64,000 nt of DNA from Paenibacillaceae bacterium. GTDB taxonomy: Bacteria > Bacillota > Clostridia > Lachnospirales > Lachnospiraceae. Location: contig SVDU01000005.1 of the NCBI GenBank assembly GCA_015057705.1, forward strand, positions 1 to 64,000, written 5' to 3'. Below are positions 41,596 through 50,251 of this stretch, piece by piece. The notes below the pieces were generated by a model, which had not been told where the DNA came from, made no database searches, and saw only the letters and a program-made list of their open reading frames with translations. The position numbers and the translations under genes were made by a program. Numbering within the stretch: the stretch's first letter is position 1; each line of letters begins with the position of its first letter.

Positions 41596-42777
41596 TTAGT
41601 AATAAGCAACTGTAACCGTCTTCCCCATCTCTTCCACCGCATGTTTTAGCTGCTCCACAAGATTTTGCCGGATTCCCAAATCAAAGGGAAGACCAGGATT
41701 CTGGTAAGCGCTGTTAATGGCTTTCCCCACATACAGCTTTAATTCCGTACAGTCCTCAATAATCATCTTTGCTACCATGGATGCGCCGTTTGGTTTATCC
41801 AGTTCCAGGAAAAATTCCTCCGTTACTGATTCATTTTTAACATACCGCTTTAAGAGTTTTAAAACCCGGTTTAAAGTCAATACCCCTTCTGTGACCAGTT
41901 CAATGCCGTCGATGTAAGCCACAGGCGGTAAATCCGGATCGTTATACTCTAGGGATACCGTCAGCTTCTTATCCATGGTCCTGGAAACAATATTGGCACT
42001 GGTTCCTCCGCAGACAATCCTTTTGGTGGTATCATCTCCGGATAAGAAATCCGTTACCATACAAACATCATCTTCCGGGTCCTTTGGCGGCCCTGTCATT
42101 AAATGAACCGGTTTGCTGTCGATTATCCGCATAACAGCAACGGTTGTATCATCTCCGGGCCGGTACTGGTAAAGTTCATCACACGCTCTGCATAACGCAT
42201 TGGCCAGACGAACAGCAGATATGGTCATACGATACTGTTTTACCGCATAAGCAGCCACATCTTCCCAGAGCCAGCCAAAATTTAAAAGCTGCCCCACACC
42301 TGCATGAATGGTTCCGTCACTAAGCAGAATCAAAGCATCTCCTTTTTTTACCCGGAACCGGTATTCATTAATTTTCTTATCCCGTATCACCCGCATGCTG
42401 TGTGGAATGGGAACCAGACTCCCATCCCTGATAAAGATACAGCCCGGGTTATCAAACTCTACCAGATAGGCATCTCCATTGTGGAATACCTGAAGAATAC
42501 TGAAGGTAGAATATGCAATCTGTCTCACCTGACAGACAGGAAGGGTCTCTACAATGGTCTCCACACACTCTTCCAGGGTTGCTCCGTTTAAAAACATGGT
42601 GCCCAGTATCTTAGAGGTCATGGTTGCCAGTATGTTTGCCTTTACCCCGCTTCCCATGCCGTCGGCAAGGATCATAATATTTGAGTCATCCGTATGGAGG
42701 AGTTCCACCTTATCCCCGCAAAGTACTTCACTGAATTTATTTAAGCTTTTATAAGCAACGTCAACGGTAACTCCCAT
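41596..42777 (-). CDS. SpoIIE-type PP2C serine phosphatase
   Basis: 393 residues. The N-terminal ~220 form a PP2C/SpoIIE phosphatase: ILADGMGSGVKAN and PGDDTTVAVMRI carry the metal-binding Asp residues. The C-terminal ~150 residues (from about 235) form an unassigned domain beginning with CGGTSANIVSR. Such phosphatases remove phosphate from anti-anti-sigma proteins phosphorylated by RsbW-like kinases, one of which is at 33453-33872. Its start overlaps the upstream stop (TAATG), so it is coupled to the H-cluster/PAS protein, the likely sensor. Confidence 0.9.
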   Translation of the reverse strand: MGVTVDVAYKSLNKFSEVLCGDKVELLHTDDSNIMILADGMGSGVKANILATMTSKILGTMFLNGATLEECVETIVETLPVCQVRQIAYSTFSILQVFHNGDAYLVEFDNPGCIFIRDGSLVPIPHSMRVIRDKKINEYRFRVKKGDALILLSDGTIHAGVGQLLNFGWLWEDVAAYAVKQYRMTISAVRLANALCRACDELYQYRPGDDTTVAVMRIIDSKPVHLMTGPPKDPEDDVCMVTDFLSGDDTTKRIVCGGTSANIVSRTMDKKLTVSLEYNDPDLPPVAYIDGIELVTEGVLTLNRVLKLLKRYVKNESVTEEFFLELDKPNGASMVAKMIIEDCTELKLYVGKAINSAYQNPGLPFDLGIRQNLVEQLKHAVEEMGKTVTVAYY

Positions 42778-44510
42778 TATTTAACCTCGCTTTCGCTGCC
42801 CTCATCTAACAGAGACTTGCACAGCTTGGTCAGTGTAGTTTTCGTTTCTGCCGTAGTCTCTCCAAGAAGCCCTGCGATCTCCTGGGCCACCATCATCTGC
42901 TTATGAATTACCTTCTGTGCCAGATCGATGGTCTCTAACTTCTTTTCGTACTCCTGTCTGGCCTGCTCTTCTTCCTTTGTAATATCGATAAACGTAGCCA
43001 GCACCACATCTTCCTTGTTTACATAAACAATGTTCTGAAGAGTAGAAATTCTATATTCTCCATATGTGACCTTTTTGCCATGAATTTTCTGATGGGTATC
43101 ATACACCCACTGAAAATCAGTGGTATCAATCAATTCATACAGATACATGGTTAAAGCTTCCTGTCTGGTCTTGCCAAAATACTTTTCACCAACTGCAGAA
43201 TATTCCAGAATCTTCATCTCCTTATCAACAATAAGAACAATGTTGGGAGACGTCTCCATAACAAGATTGGACAGAGATTCCGCCTTTTCATGCATAAACG
43301 GGATGCACATATTTAATTCCGCTTTTTTCTGAATAACAGCTACGGCCTTCTCTCTGCATGTGGAATAGCCGCATGCTCCGCAGTTTAGTTCATCTTCCGG
43401 CCTTGTCTTACCTGTCTTCTTTAAAATCTCCTGAATCTGGGCTTCCGTAGGAACAATATCCCTGGGAGCACGGTTTAAGAAACGTTTTCCAAAGGTAAGA
43501 GAATCGAAGATCTCCTGGATCTCTTCATCGGGAACCCCGTCTTTTTCAATGGTTTCTTCCATATCCAGCTTTATCCTGAATCTGGATACATGCTCATGAT
43601 CTGCAGCAGGACCTTTGATACAGCCCCCTGAACACATATTCATCTCAATGAAACACCCCTTAATTTCGCCCCGGAGCATGCTTTCACAAAGGTCAATACA
43701 GTTGCGGCAGCCATGGACATAAAACTTCCGGTATCCATCCCGTTCGGCCTCTGTTGCCAGCACAGAGCTTACGATTCCATTGGTAACCGGATAGAGCCGG
43801 TTCACTCTTGGATTCATATGAACAAAAGGGATATCCTCGCAATCCTCTATGGTAATCTCTTCCTGCGCGAGCCACCGTTCTATATCATTAAAATTTAAGA
43901 CAGCATCAATATAATCCCCGTGCCTTAAATCCTCAGCTTCTTTTTTCTTGGCAATACAGGGTCCCAGAAAGACCACCTTGGTATCTCTTCCAAATTCTTC
44001 CTTTAACATCTTACCATGGGCAACCATAGGCGAAACTACCGGTGCCAGATAAGGGATCAGTGCAGGGTAATAAATTTCAATCAAATCATTAACACTGGGA
44101 CAGCAGGTTGTGATTATATTCTCCATACTGCCTTCCTTTAAAAGTCTGGTATACTCAGCAGTTACAACTGCCGCCCCCTCTGAGGTTTCCCGCACATCGG
44201 AAAATCCCAGCTTTCTAAGGGCGCCGTTCACCTGTCCTGCCGTTTTATAATTTAACAGCCCCATATAGGATGGAGCCAGTGAAATCACAGTTTTATACCC
44301 AATATCAAGAAATCCTTTGACCAGATCCAGATCACTGATAAGCGTTTTGGCAGACTGAGGACATACCTGCATGCATTTTCCGCATAAAATGCACTTATCA
44401 GACATGATTTCTGCCCGCTCATCTTTAATCATGACCGCTTTGACTTCACAGTTACGAACACATTTATAGCAGTGCTTGCATTTGGTCGCCTTGAAATCAA
44501 TAATTCCCAT
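42777..44510 (-). CDS. H-cluster protein with PAS domain (sensory group C-like)
   Basis: 577 residues: two ferredoxin motifs (CKHCYKCVRNCE, CILCGKCMQVCP), an H-cluster domain (TTCCPSVNDL, GPCIAKK, NMCSGGCIKGP), a four-Cys cluster domain (CGACGYSTC near 385), then a PAS domain (~415-525, IVLIVDKEMKILEYS) and a C-terminal helix. This is the arrangement of sensory group C [FeFe] hydrogenases. The L1 keeps both cysteines. It is encoded between a ferredoxin-like protein and the SpoIIE-type phosphatase, so hydrogen or redox sensing could gate phosphatase activity. Confidence 0.9.
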   Translation of the reverse strand: MGIIDFKATKCKHCYKCVRNCEVKAVMIKDERAEIMSDKCILCGKCMQVCPQSAKTLISDLDLVKGFLDIGYKTVISLAPSYMGLLNYKTAGQVNGALRKLGFSDVRETSEGAAVVTAEYTRLLKEGSMENIITTCCPSVNDLIEIYYPALIPYLAPVVSPMVAHGKMLKEEFGRDTKVVFLGPCIAKKKEAEDLRHGDYIDAVLNFNDIERWLAQEEITIEDCEDIPFVHMNPRVNRLYPVTNGIVSSVLATEAERDGYRKFYVHGCRNCIDLCESMLRGEIKGCFIEMNMCSGGCIKGPAADHEHVSRFRIKLDMEETIEKDGVPDEEIQEIFDSLTFGKRFLNRAPRDIVPTEAQIQEILKKTGKTRPEDELNCGACGYSTCREKAVAVIQKKAELNMCIPFMHEKAESLSNLVMETSPNIVLIVDKEMKILEYSAVGEKYFGKTRQEALTMYLYELIDTTDFQWVYDTHQKIHGKKVTYGEYRISTLQNIVYVNKEDVVLATFIDITKEEEQARQEYEKKLETIDLAQKVIHKQMMVAQEIAGLLGETTAETKTTLTKLCKSLLDEGSESEVK

Positions 44511-44512
44511 GA

Positions 44513-44752
44513 TTAAAGCCTCCCCAGAATTTCTTTATCAAAAAACTCCTTTGTATCTTCCGGTTTTAATGAATAGATCTGACCGTCAACCGTTACGCAG
44601 ACTCCATTCACACAATTTCCGCTGCAAAAAGAACCATTTAAATCCACCTGCTCCTCCAAATGCTTCTCTCTCACCAGATTCTGAAGCTGGGCTATGATCT
44701 CTCTGGATCCTTTTAAATGACATGCACTTCCTATGCATATTGTTACTCTCAT
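44513..44752 (-). CDS. Thioredoxin-like [2Fe-2S] ferredoxin of the sensory cluster
   Basis: About 79 residues with CIGSACHLKGS and FCSGNCVNGVC, the four-Cys pattern of NuoE-like ferredoxins. ATG at 44752 with GGAGGGAG upstream. It starts the minus-strand operon ferredoxin - H-cluster/PAS - phosphatase - hydrogenase, two bases apart from the next gene. Likely electron donor or acceptor for the sensory protein. Confidence 0.88.
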   Translation of the reverse strand: MRVTICIGSACHLKGSREIIAQLQNLVREKHLEEQVDLNGSFCSGNCVNGVCVTVDGQIYSLKPEDTKEFFDKEILGRL

Positions 44753-44835
44753 GAATATTCTCCCTCCGAAATAAATCCCCATGAACTGCCTTTTCGACCA
44801 TTATCGCATATTGTTATATTTATATCAATACTTAT

Positions 44836-46608
44836 TTACTGATTGTATGTATTTTTTGAAGTACTGAAAAATATAGTTTTTACAACTTCCTGCCGTTGTA
44901 CGTCAATCAGACCGCAGGTATTTAACCGCAGCATGGGAATGACTGGAAGACTGGCAAATGCAAGGGTCATAAACGGGTCTATTCCCGTTCCGATACCAAG
45001 CTGATGTGCATGTATCTTCAGCCTTTCCAGCCGCTCGTCTACCCATAATGCGGACTCCGGGCTCATAAGTCCTCCGATAGGAAGAGCCAGCTCAGAAAGA
45101 ACCACTCCGTCCGCCACAACCGCAATGCCACCCTGGTTTTTCCTCACTGTATTCCCTGCAAGCGCCATATCCCGGTCATTTGTGCCTGCTATGATCAGAT
45201 TATGGGAATCATGGGCAATACTGGTTGCCACAGCCCCGCGTTTTAATCCGTATCCGCCAAGAAAACCAAGGCCTGTATGTCCGGTATTCTTATGACGCTC
45301 CAATACTGCCATCTTAACAATATCCATGGCAGCAAGGGCATCCGGATCAGCTCTCAGTTTATCAGTCCATGGCACAAGTCTCTCTTTTGTGGTCAGTTCG
45401 CCGGGAGTTAAACATAAAACCCGTATGGTATCTCCCTCTTCTTTCAAAACAAAGTCTTCTGGCACAATCTCTTTTAACCGGAAGGAGTTACATACTTTAT
45501 CCGGTATCGGTTTGTCGGCTTTTGTTCCGGCCTCTGGGGATTTTACCAGCCTTCCCTCTTCTGCCGTAAGAACTCCGTTCCTGTAAACCTTACTGACTGT
45601 AAACTCATTAAGATCAGAAACAACAATCAGATTTGCTACATAACCAGGTGCAATGGCTCCTATCTCATTCAACCTGAAATACCGGGCAGCCTGATAAGAA
45701 GCCATGATCACTGCACGCACCGGATCAGCTCCCAGCCTGATCGCCTTTCTGATAATATAATCCATATGGCCGAGCCTGGCCAGCTCACCAGGGTGCCTGT
45801 CATCGGTCACCAGCATACAGCGGTGATAATAGGGTTCCTCAAACAGGGGAAGGAGGGCCTTTAAGTTCCTGGCTGCAGTTCCTTCCCGTATCATCACCCA
45901 CTGTCCCCGTTTCATCTTTTCTACTGCTTCTTCCATGCAGGAGCACTCATGATCCGACCCAACACCGGCCGTAATATAAGCATTTAACTGCCGGCCGGAA
46001 AGAAGAGGGCCGTGGCCATCGATGATCCGGCCGTGCTTTGCGGCACTCACTATTTTTTTTATTATATCCGGATCTGCCTGTACGGTTCCGTGGGAATCCA
46101 TCAGCTCTGCAAGTCCAAGCACACATTTTTCCTGATAAAAGGGGGCAAGATCATCTGCTGTTAAAACAGCTCCGGACTCATCAAGCTTTGCTGCCGGAAC
46201 ACAGGAAGGGAGCATGAAGTACACATCCAAATCCAGATTCCTGGAGCGTTCCATCATAAATCTGATACCTTCTGTTCCTGCCACATTGGCAATCTCATGG
46301 GGATCCGTAATGACTGCTGAAGTACCATGAGGTATTACGGTTTTCGCAAATTCTTCGGGGGAGAGCATGGAACTCTCCAAATGGATATGTCCGTCAATCA
46401 AACCGGGGCACACCACCTGGCCGCCTAAATCCACCTCTGTCTCCCCCTCATAAAAACCGATCCCCACAATATATCCGCCCTCAATGGCGATATCACCATC
46501 TTCCAGCTCTGAAGTAAATACATTCACCATCCTGGCATTTTTCAATACCAGAGATGGCTTTTTTCTTCCTGACGCAGCAAAAATCCGTTCCGCCAGCATA
46601 CGATCCAT
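44836..46608 (-). CDS. ade: Adenine deaminase
   Basis: Converts adenine to hypoxanthine and ammonia, in purine salvage. 590 residues of the amidohydrolase superfamily: PGLIDGHIHLESSM gives the first metal-binding His pair, ITDPHEIANV and IDGHGPLL further site residues, and VTDDRHPGEL the late Asp; the C-terminal domain has HDSHNLI and the GGIAVVADG segment typical of Ade. The start follows AGGAGGAAGGGGCCT. It is 15 bp downstream of the purine nucleoside phosphorylase gene, making a salvage operon. Confidence 0.95.
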   Translation of the reverse strand: MDRMLAERIFAASGRKKPSLVLKNARMVNVFTSELEDGDIAIEGGYIVGIGFYEGETEVDLGGQVVCPGLIDGHIHLESSMLSPEEFAKTVIPHGTSAVITDPHEIANVAGTEGIRFMMERSRNLDLDVYFMLPSCVPAAKLDESGAVLTADDLAPFYQEKCVLGLAELMDSHGTVQADPDIIKKIVSAAKHGRIIDGHGPLLSGRQLNAYITAGVGSDHECSCMEEAVEKMKRGQWVMIREGTAARNLKALLPLFEEPYYHRCMLVTDDRHPGELARLGHMDYIIRKAIRLGADPVRAVIMASYQAARYFRLNEIGAIAPGYVANLIVVSDLNEFTVSKVYRNGVLTAEEGRLVKSPEAGTKADKPIPDKVCNSFRLKEIVPEDFVLKEEGDTIRVLCLTPGELTTKERLVPWTDKLRADPDALAAMDIVKMAVLERHKNTGHTGLGFLGGYGLKRGAVATSIAHDSHNLIIAGTNDRDMALAGNTVRKNQGGIAVVADGVVLSELALPIGGLMSPESALWVDERLERLKIHAHQLGIGTGIDPFMTLAFASLPVIPMLRLNTCGLIDVQRQEVVKTIFFSTSKNTYNQ

Positions 46609-46623
46609 AGGCCCCTTCCTCCT

Positions 46624-47454
46624 TTATTTACCGGCAAGCTTCGTAATGGATGCCGTAATCAGCTTTTTAAACAACGGTGCTACCCGATCTGCAGTCTCCT
46701 GAACTTCCGCATGGCTTAAAGGCTGGTCGATAATACCGCATGCCATATTGGTAATACAGGAAATACCGCAAACCTTCATACCCATATGGTTGGCAGCAAG
46801 CGCCTCACAGGCTGTACTCATTCCAACTGCATCCGCTCCCAGTATCCGGCACATCTGCACTTCTGCAGGAGATTCATAGGCCGGTCCTGTCAGCTGCAGA
46901 TAAATTCCCTCCTGCAGTTCAATTCCCTCTTCCTTTGCCGCTTCTTTAATTACCGCTCTCAGCTCTTTGCGGTAAATATCGCTCATATCCGGGAATCTGG
47001 TTCCCAGCTCCCCAATGTTGGTTCCAATTAGCGGAGAAGGAACAAATGTAGCAATGTGATCCTTAAGAAGCATAAAATCGCCCGGTTTGAATTCCTTGTT
47101 CACGCCACCACAGGCATTGGTCAAAAATAAAGTCTTTGCACCCATAAGTCCCATAAGTCTTGTTGGGAGAACTACATCCGTCATAGGATATCCTTCATAA
47201 AAATGAACCCGTCCCTGCATAATGACTACTGGAACTTTATTTACATAACCAAAGATAAATCTTCCTTTATGACCGGCTACGGTTGAAACCGGAAATCCCT
47301 CAATGTCTTTATAATCTATGGTGGCAGCTACTTCAATCTCCTCCGCATATTCCCCAAGTCCGGAACCAAGAATAAGGGCAACCTCGGGAACAAAATCAGT
47401 TTTCTCCCGTACACTTTTTAAACAGCTTAAAAGCTTCTCATAAACATCGTTCAT
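46624..47454 (-). CDS. punA: Purine-nucleoside phosphorylase (trimeric class)
   Basis: Cleaves inosine/guanosine with phosphate to base and ribose-1-phosphate. 276 residues with LILGSGLGEYAE, GHKGRFIFG, MQGRVHFYEGYPM, LTNACGGVN, QLTGPAYESPAE and MSTACEALAANHMGMKV, all hallmarks of the PNP-I trimeric enzyme. The start follows AAAGGAGAAAAAACAAT. A short GTGTTA/TAACAC inverted pair lies at about 47499-47516 in front, a possible regulator site. First gene of the two-gene purine salvage operon. Confidence 0.95.
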   Translation of the reverse strand: MNDVYEKLLSCLKSVREKTDFVPEVALILGSGLGEYAEEIEVAATIDYKDIEGFPVSTVAGHKGRFIFGYVNKVPVVIMQGRVHFYEGYPMTDVVLPTRLMGLMGAKTLFLTNACGGVNKEFKPGDFMLLKDHIATFVPSPLIGTNIGELGTRFPDMSDIYRKELRAVIKEAAKEEGIELQEGIYLQLTGPAYESPAEVQMCRILGADAVGMSTACEALAANHMGMKVCGISCITNMACGIIDQPLSHAEVQETADRVAPLFKKLITASITKLAGK

Positions 47455-47544
47455 ATTGTTTTTTCTCCTTTCACAATCCTGACAGAGTCACGCTCTTCAG
47501 GTGTTACAAGTATAACACAATTCCATGAGAATCTGCATAATATT

Positions 47545-47574
47545 TTGACAAACAAGACTGAAAAATGGTATACT
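47545..47574 (+). promoter_or_regulatory. Sigma-A promoter of the SsuABC-like transporter operon
   Basis: TTGACA (47545-47550) and TATACT (47569-47574) with an 18-bp spacer. The predicted start near 47581 leaves a leader of about 147 nt before the first gene. Confidence 0.75.
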
Positions 47575-47580
47575 TTACCT

Positions 47581-47727
47581 GTTCGTACTAACCCGGAAGG
47601 AACACCTGACGGAGAAGGCGAGGAGAATACGTCAAACCGGAAATCCCATGCCTGTCGGCGTGGTTTTTTTTCATCTGTTTGCATAAACCCCAATATAAAA
47701 TGGTACGGACAGAAAGTGAGGATTATT
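47581..47727 (+). promoter_or_regulatory. Structured leader with internal terminator (riboswitch candidate)
   Basis: The leader contains CCATGCC-TGTC-GGCGTGG followed by eight T (47646-47671), an intrinsic terminator between promoter and first gene. Upstream of it, TGACG/CGTCA (47607-47611, 47630-47634) and CCGG/CCGG (47593-47596, 47637-47640) can form nested helices. I do not recognise the fold as a known riboswitch class. The arrangement suggests ligand-controlled attenuation of the transporter. Confidence 0.5.
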
Positions 47728-48810
47728 ATGAAAAAAGTTTTATCAGCACTTGCAGCACTTGCTATGACAGCCGTTGTCTTAACCGGCTGTGCAAAAAGCA
47801 GTCCACAGGCATCCGCTCCTGCACCGGAAAGCACATCTGCAGCCCAGACTACAGCGGCACCAGAAACCACCAAAGCACCAGAAACCACAAAAGCAGAGGG
47901 TTCAAAAGACTCCTACACCTTAAAGATTGGCTCTTTAAAAGGTCCTACTTCCATGGGACTGGTAAAAATGATGGACAAAGCTAAAAAAGGAGAAACAGGG
48001 AATTCCTATGAATTTACCATGGTGACTGCAGCAGATGAGCTCCTTGGTAAAATTGTGAGCGGAGAACTGGATGTAGCCCTGATCCCTGCCAACATGTCAT
48101 CCATCCTTTACAATAAAACCAAACAGAATGTGACCGTTCTTGACATCAATACCATGGGCGTTCTTTATGCTGTGTCTTCGGATAATTCCATTCACACCAC
48201 AGCTGATTTAAAGGGGAAAACTGTTTATTTAACAGGAAAAGGAACCACTCCTGATTATGCCTTAAATTACGTCCTGAAGGCAAACGGGCTGACTGCTGAT
48301 GATGTAAAACTGGAATATAAGTCAGAAGCTGCGGAAGTCGCTGCTGTATTAAAAGAAAAACCAGACGCAGTAGGTCTTCTTCCCCAGCCATTTGTGACAG
48401 CAGCCATGGCTCAGAACGATCAGCTGAAAATGGTTCTTGATTTAAACAAAGAGTGGGATGCAGCAGCTAAAGAAGGAAACGGTAGTCTGGTAACCGGAGT
48501 TACCGTCTGCAGAAATGATGTTTTAAAGGAGCATAAGGAAGCCGTTGATCAATTTCTTGCAGATCACAAGGAATCTGCAGAATTTGCCAATACCAATGTA
48601 AGCGAGGCTGCTGCATTAGTGGCTGCCGCTGGAATTATTGAAAAAGCACCCGTTGCAGAAAAAGCAATTCCTTTCTGTAGCATTACTTATGTAGACGGTG
48701 AAAAAATGAAATCCCTTTTAAGCGGATATTTAAATGTTCTTTATGAAATGGAACCTCAGACAGTGGGAGGCACTCTGCCTGGTGATGACTTCTACTATAT
48801 GCATCAGTAA
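47728..48810 (+). CDS. ABC transporter substrate-binding lipoprotein (SsuA/TauA-like)
   Basis: About 360 residues. A lipoprotein signal ends in VLTGC and a Thr/Pro/Ala-rich linker follows. The binding domain (LKIGSLKGPTSMGLVKMMD, VALIPANMSSILYNKT, KTVYLTGKGTTPDYALNYVL) is of the type seen in NitT/TauT and thiamine-precursor transporters. The ATG at 47728 follows GTGAGGATT. First of a three-gene ABC operon. Substrate cannot be read from sequence. Confidence 0.88.
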   Translation: MKKVLSALAALAMTAVVLTGCAKSSPQASAPAPESTSAAQTTAAPETTKAPETTKAEGSKDSYTLKIGSLKGPTSMGLVKMMDKAKKGETGNSYEFTMVTAADELLGKIVSGELDVALIPANMSSILYNKTKQNVTVLDINTMGVLYAVSSDNSIHTTADLKGKTVYLTGKGTTPDYALNYVLKANGLTADDVKLEYKSEAAEVAAVLKEKPDAVGLLPQPFVTAAMAQNDQLKMVLDLNKEWDAAAKEGNGSLVTGVTVCRNDVLKEHKEAVDQFLADHKESAEFANTNVSEAAALVAAAGIIEKAPVAEKAIPFCSITYVDGEKMKSLLSGYLNVLYEMEPQTVGGTLPGDDFYYMHQ

Positions 48811-48831
48811 CTACCTTAAGGAGATCCGATT

Positions 48832-49602
48832 ATGAATGCAGGCATTCTCCGCTTAAAAAAAGCCGGAATTATCCTGTTCTGGCTTTTGATATGGCAGGCC
48901 GCCAGTACGGCAGTCCACAACAGCATTATACTGGTTGGTCCGCTGGATGTCATATTGGCATTACTCAATCAGATCCGGCTTGCAGACTTTTGGAAAACCA
49001 TAGGTTTCTCTTTTGGAAAAATCAGCCTTGGATTTCTTTCTGCTTTTGCAGCCGGGATTTTAGCCGGCACAGCTGCCTGCCGATACCCCATCATTGGGGA
49101 TTTTCTGTCGCCTCTTATGGCACTGATGAAGTCCGTTCCGGTTGCCTCATTTGTCATACTGGCGTTAATCTGGGCAGGATCTGAAAATCTCTCTGTGATT
49201 ATCGGATTTCTTGTTGTATTTCCCATAATCTATATACAGACCATTGCAGGTATCAAAAGCACAGACCATCAACTGCTTGAAATGGCCAATGTTTTTAAGA
49301 TGTCAGAAACAAAAAGATTCTTTTATCTTTACCGACCGGCGCTGCTTCCCTATCTGGCGAGCGGCTGCCGGGTGGCGCTGGGAATGAGCTGGAAATCAGG
49401 AATTGCCGCAGAGGTAATCGGCGTTCCTCTCCATTCAATCGGTGAAAAGCTTTATCTTTCCAAGATTTATTTAAGTACTGCTGATTTATTTGCATGGACA
49501 CTGGTGATCATTCTGCTCAGCGCGCTTTTTGAATCCTTCTTCCTGTGGCTTTTAAGCCTGGCATCTCCCGGAATCAGACAGAAAAAGAAAGAGGTAAGAT
49601 GA
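48832..49602 (+). CDS. ABC transporter permease (SsuC/TauC-like)
   Basis: 256 residues with about six membrane segments and the cytoplasmic EAA-like loop (ADHQ..LLEMANVFKMSETKRFFYLYRPALLPYLASG) that contacts the ATPase. The start follows TAAGGAGATCCG. Its stop overlaps the ATPase start (ATGA). It partners with the lipoprotein and ATPase of this operon. Confidence 0.9.
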   Translation: MNAGILRLKKAGIILFWLLIWQAASTAVHNSIILVGPLDVILALLNQIRLADFWKTIGFSFGKISLGFLSAFAAGILAGTAACRYPIIGDFLSPLMALMKSVPVASFVILALIWAGSENLSVIIGFLVVFPIIYIQTIAGIKSTDHQLLEMANVFKMSETKRFFYLYRPALLPYLASGCRVALGMSWKSGIAAEVIGVPLHSIGEKLYLSKIYLSTADLFAWTLVIILLSALFESFFLWLLSLASPGIRQKKKEVR

Positions 49603-50183
49603 ATATGGAACTTGTAATCAGAAAGCTTTGCAAGTCCTTTGACGGACACATCGTACTTGACCATGTCAATCTTCATCTGGTATCGGGCAATATTTATTGC
49701 CTCATGGGACCATCCGGATCAGGGAAAACCACATTGTTTCATATTCTGCTGGGTCTTGTTTTGGCAGATTCCGGAGAGGTAAAAGGTCTTAACAAAGAAA
49801 GAATTTCAGCCGTATTTCAGGAAAACCGGCTCTGCGAAGCGTTCACTCCGGTAGAGAATGTAACCATGGTAATGCCTTCTTCTTCGGGGAATAATAAAAA
49901 GAAGGCCAGGGAAGCCCTTAAACGACTGCTGTCTGACGAATGTCTGGACAGGCCGATAGCAACCTTAAGTGGTGGAATGAAACGCCGTGTGGTCATAATA
50001 CGCGCTCTAATGGTGCCTTTTGATATGGTGATCATGGATGAACCGTTTACGGGCCTTGATGAAGAGACAAAACAACAGGTGATATCTTATATAAAAGAGC
50101 GATCGAAAGGAAAGCTGGTTTTAATCAGTACACATCAGGAAGAAGATGTTGCGCTGTTAAACGGAATAAAGATCCACTTATAA
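49599..50183 (+). CDS. ABC transporter ATP-binding protein (SsuB-like)
   Basis: 194 residues, short for an importer ATPase (usually 240 or more), as it lacks the extra C-terminal segment. Walker A GPSGSGKTT, Q-loop VFQENRL, signature LSGGM, Walker B VIMDEPF and the H-loop His in ISTHQEED are all present. The ATG at 49599 overlaps the permease stop. Confidence 0.92.
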   Translation: MNMELVIRKLCKSFDGHIVLDHVNLHLVSGNIYCLMGPSGSGKTTLFHILLGLVLADSGEVKGLNKERISAVFQENRLCEAFTPVENVTMVMPSSSGNNKKKAREALKRLLSDECLDRPIATLSGGMKRRVVIIRALMVPFDMVIMDEPFTGLDEETKQQVISYIKERSKGKLVLISTHQEEDVALLNGIKIHL

Positions 50184-50230
50184 AAGCAGGGGCGATAACC
50201 ATGTTGAACTGGTTACTGCCCCTGCTTTCA
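50184..50230 (+). terminator. Terminator of the ABC operon
   Basis: AAGCAGGGGC pairs with GCCCCTGCTT, with inner TAACC/GGTTA, directly after the stop codon and followed by TCATT. Confidence 0.8.
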
Positions 50231-50251
50231 TTCATTCAATTATTGTTATTT

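Noticed and set aside
47451-47888. Minus-strand open frame opposite the start of the SsuA-like lipoprotein gene
   Set aside because: Low-complexity Ala/Gly/Val composition mirrors the lipoprotein linker on the other strand, there is no ribosome binding site, and it runs over a promoter and leader.
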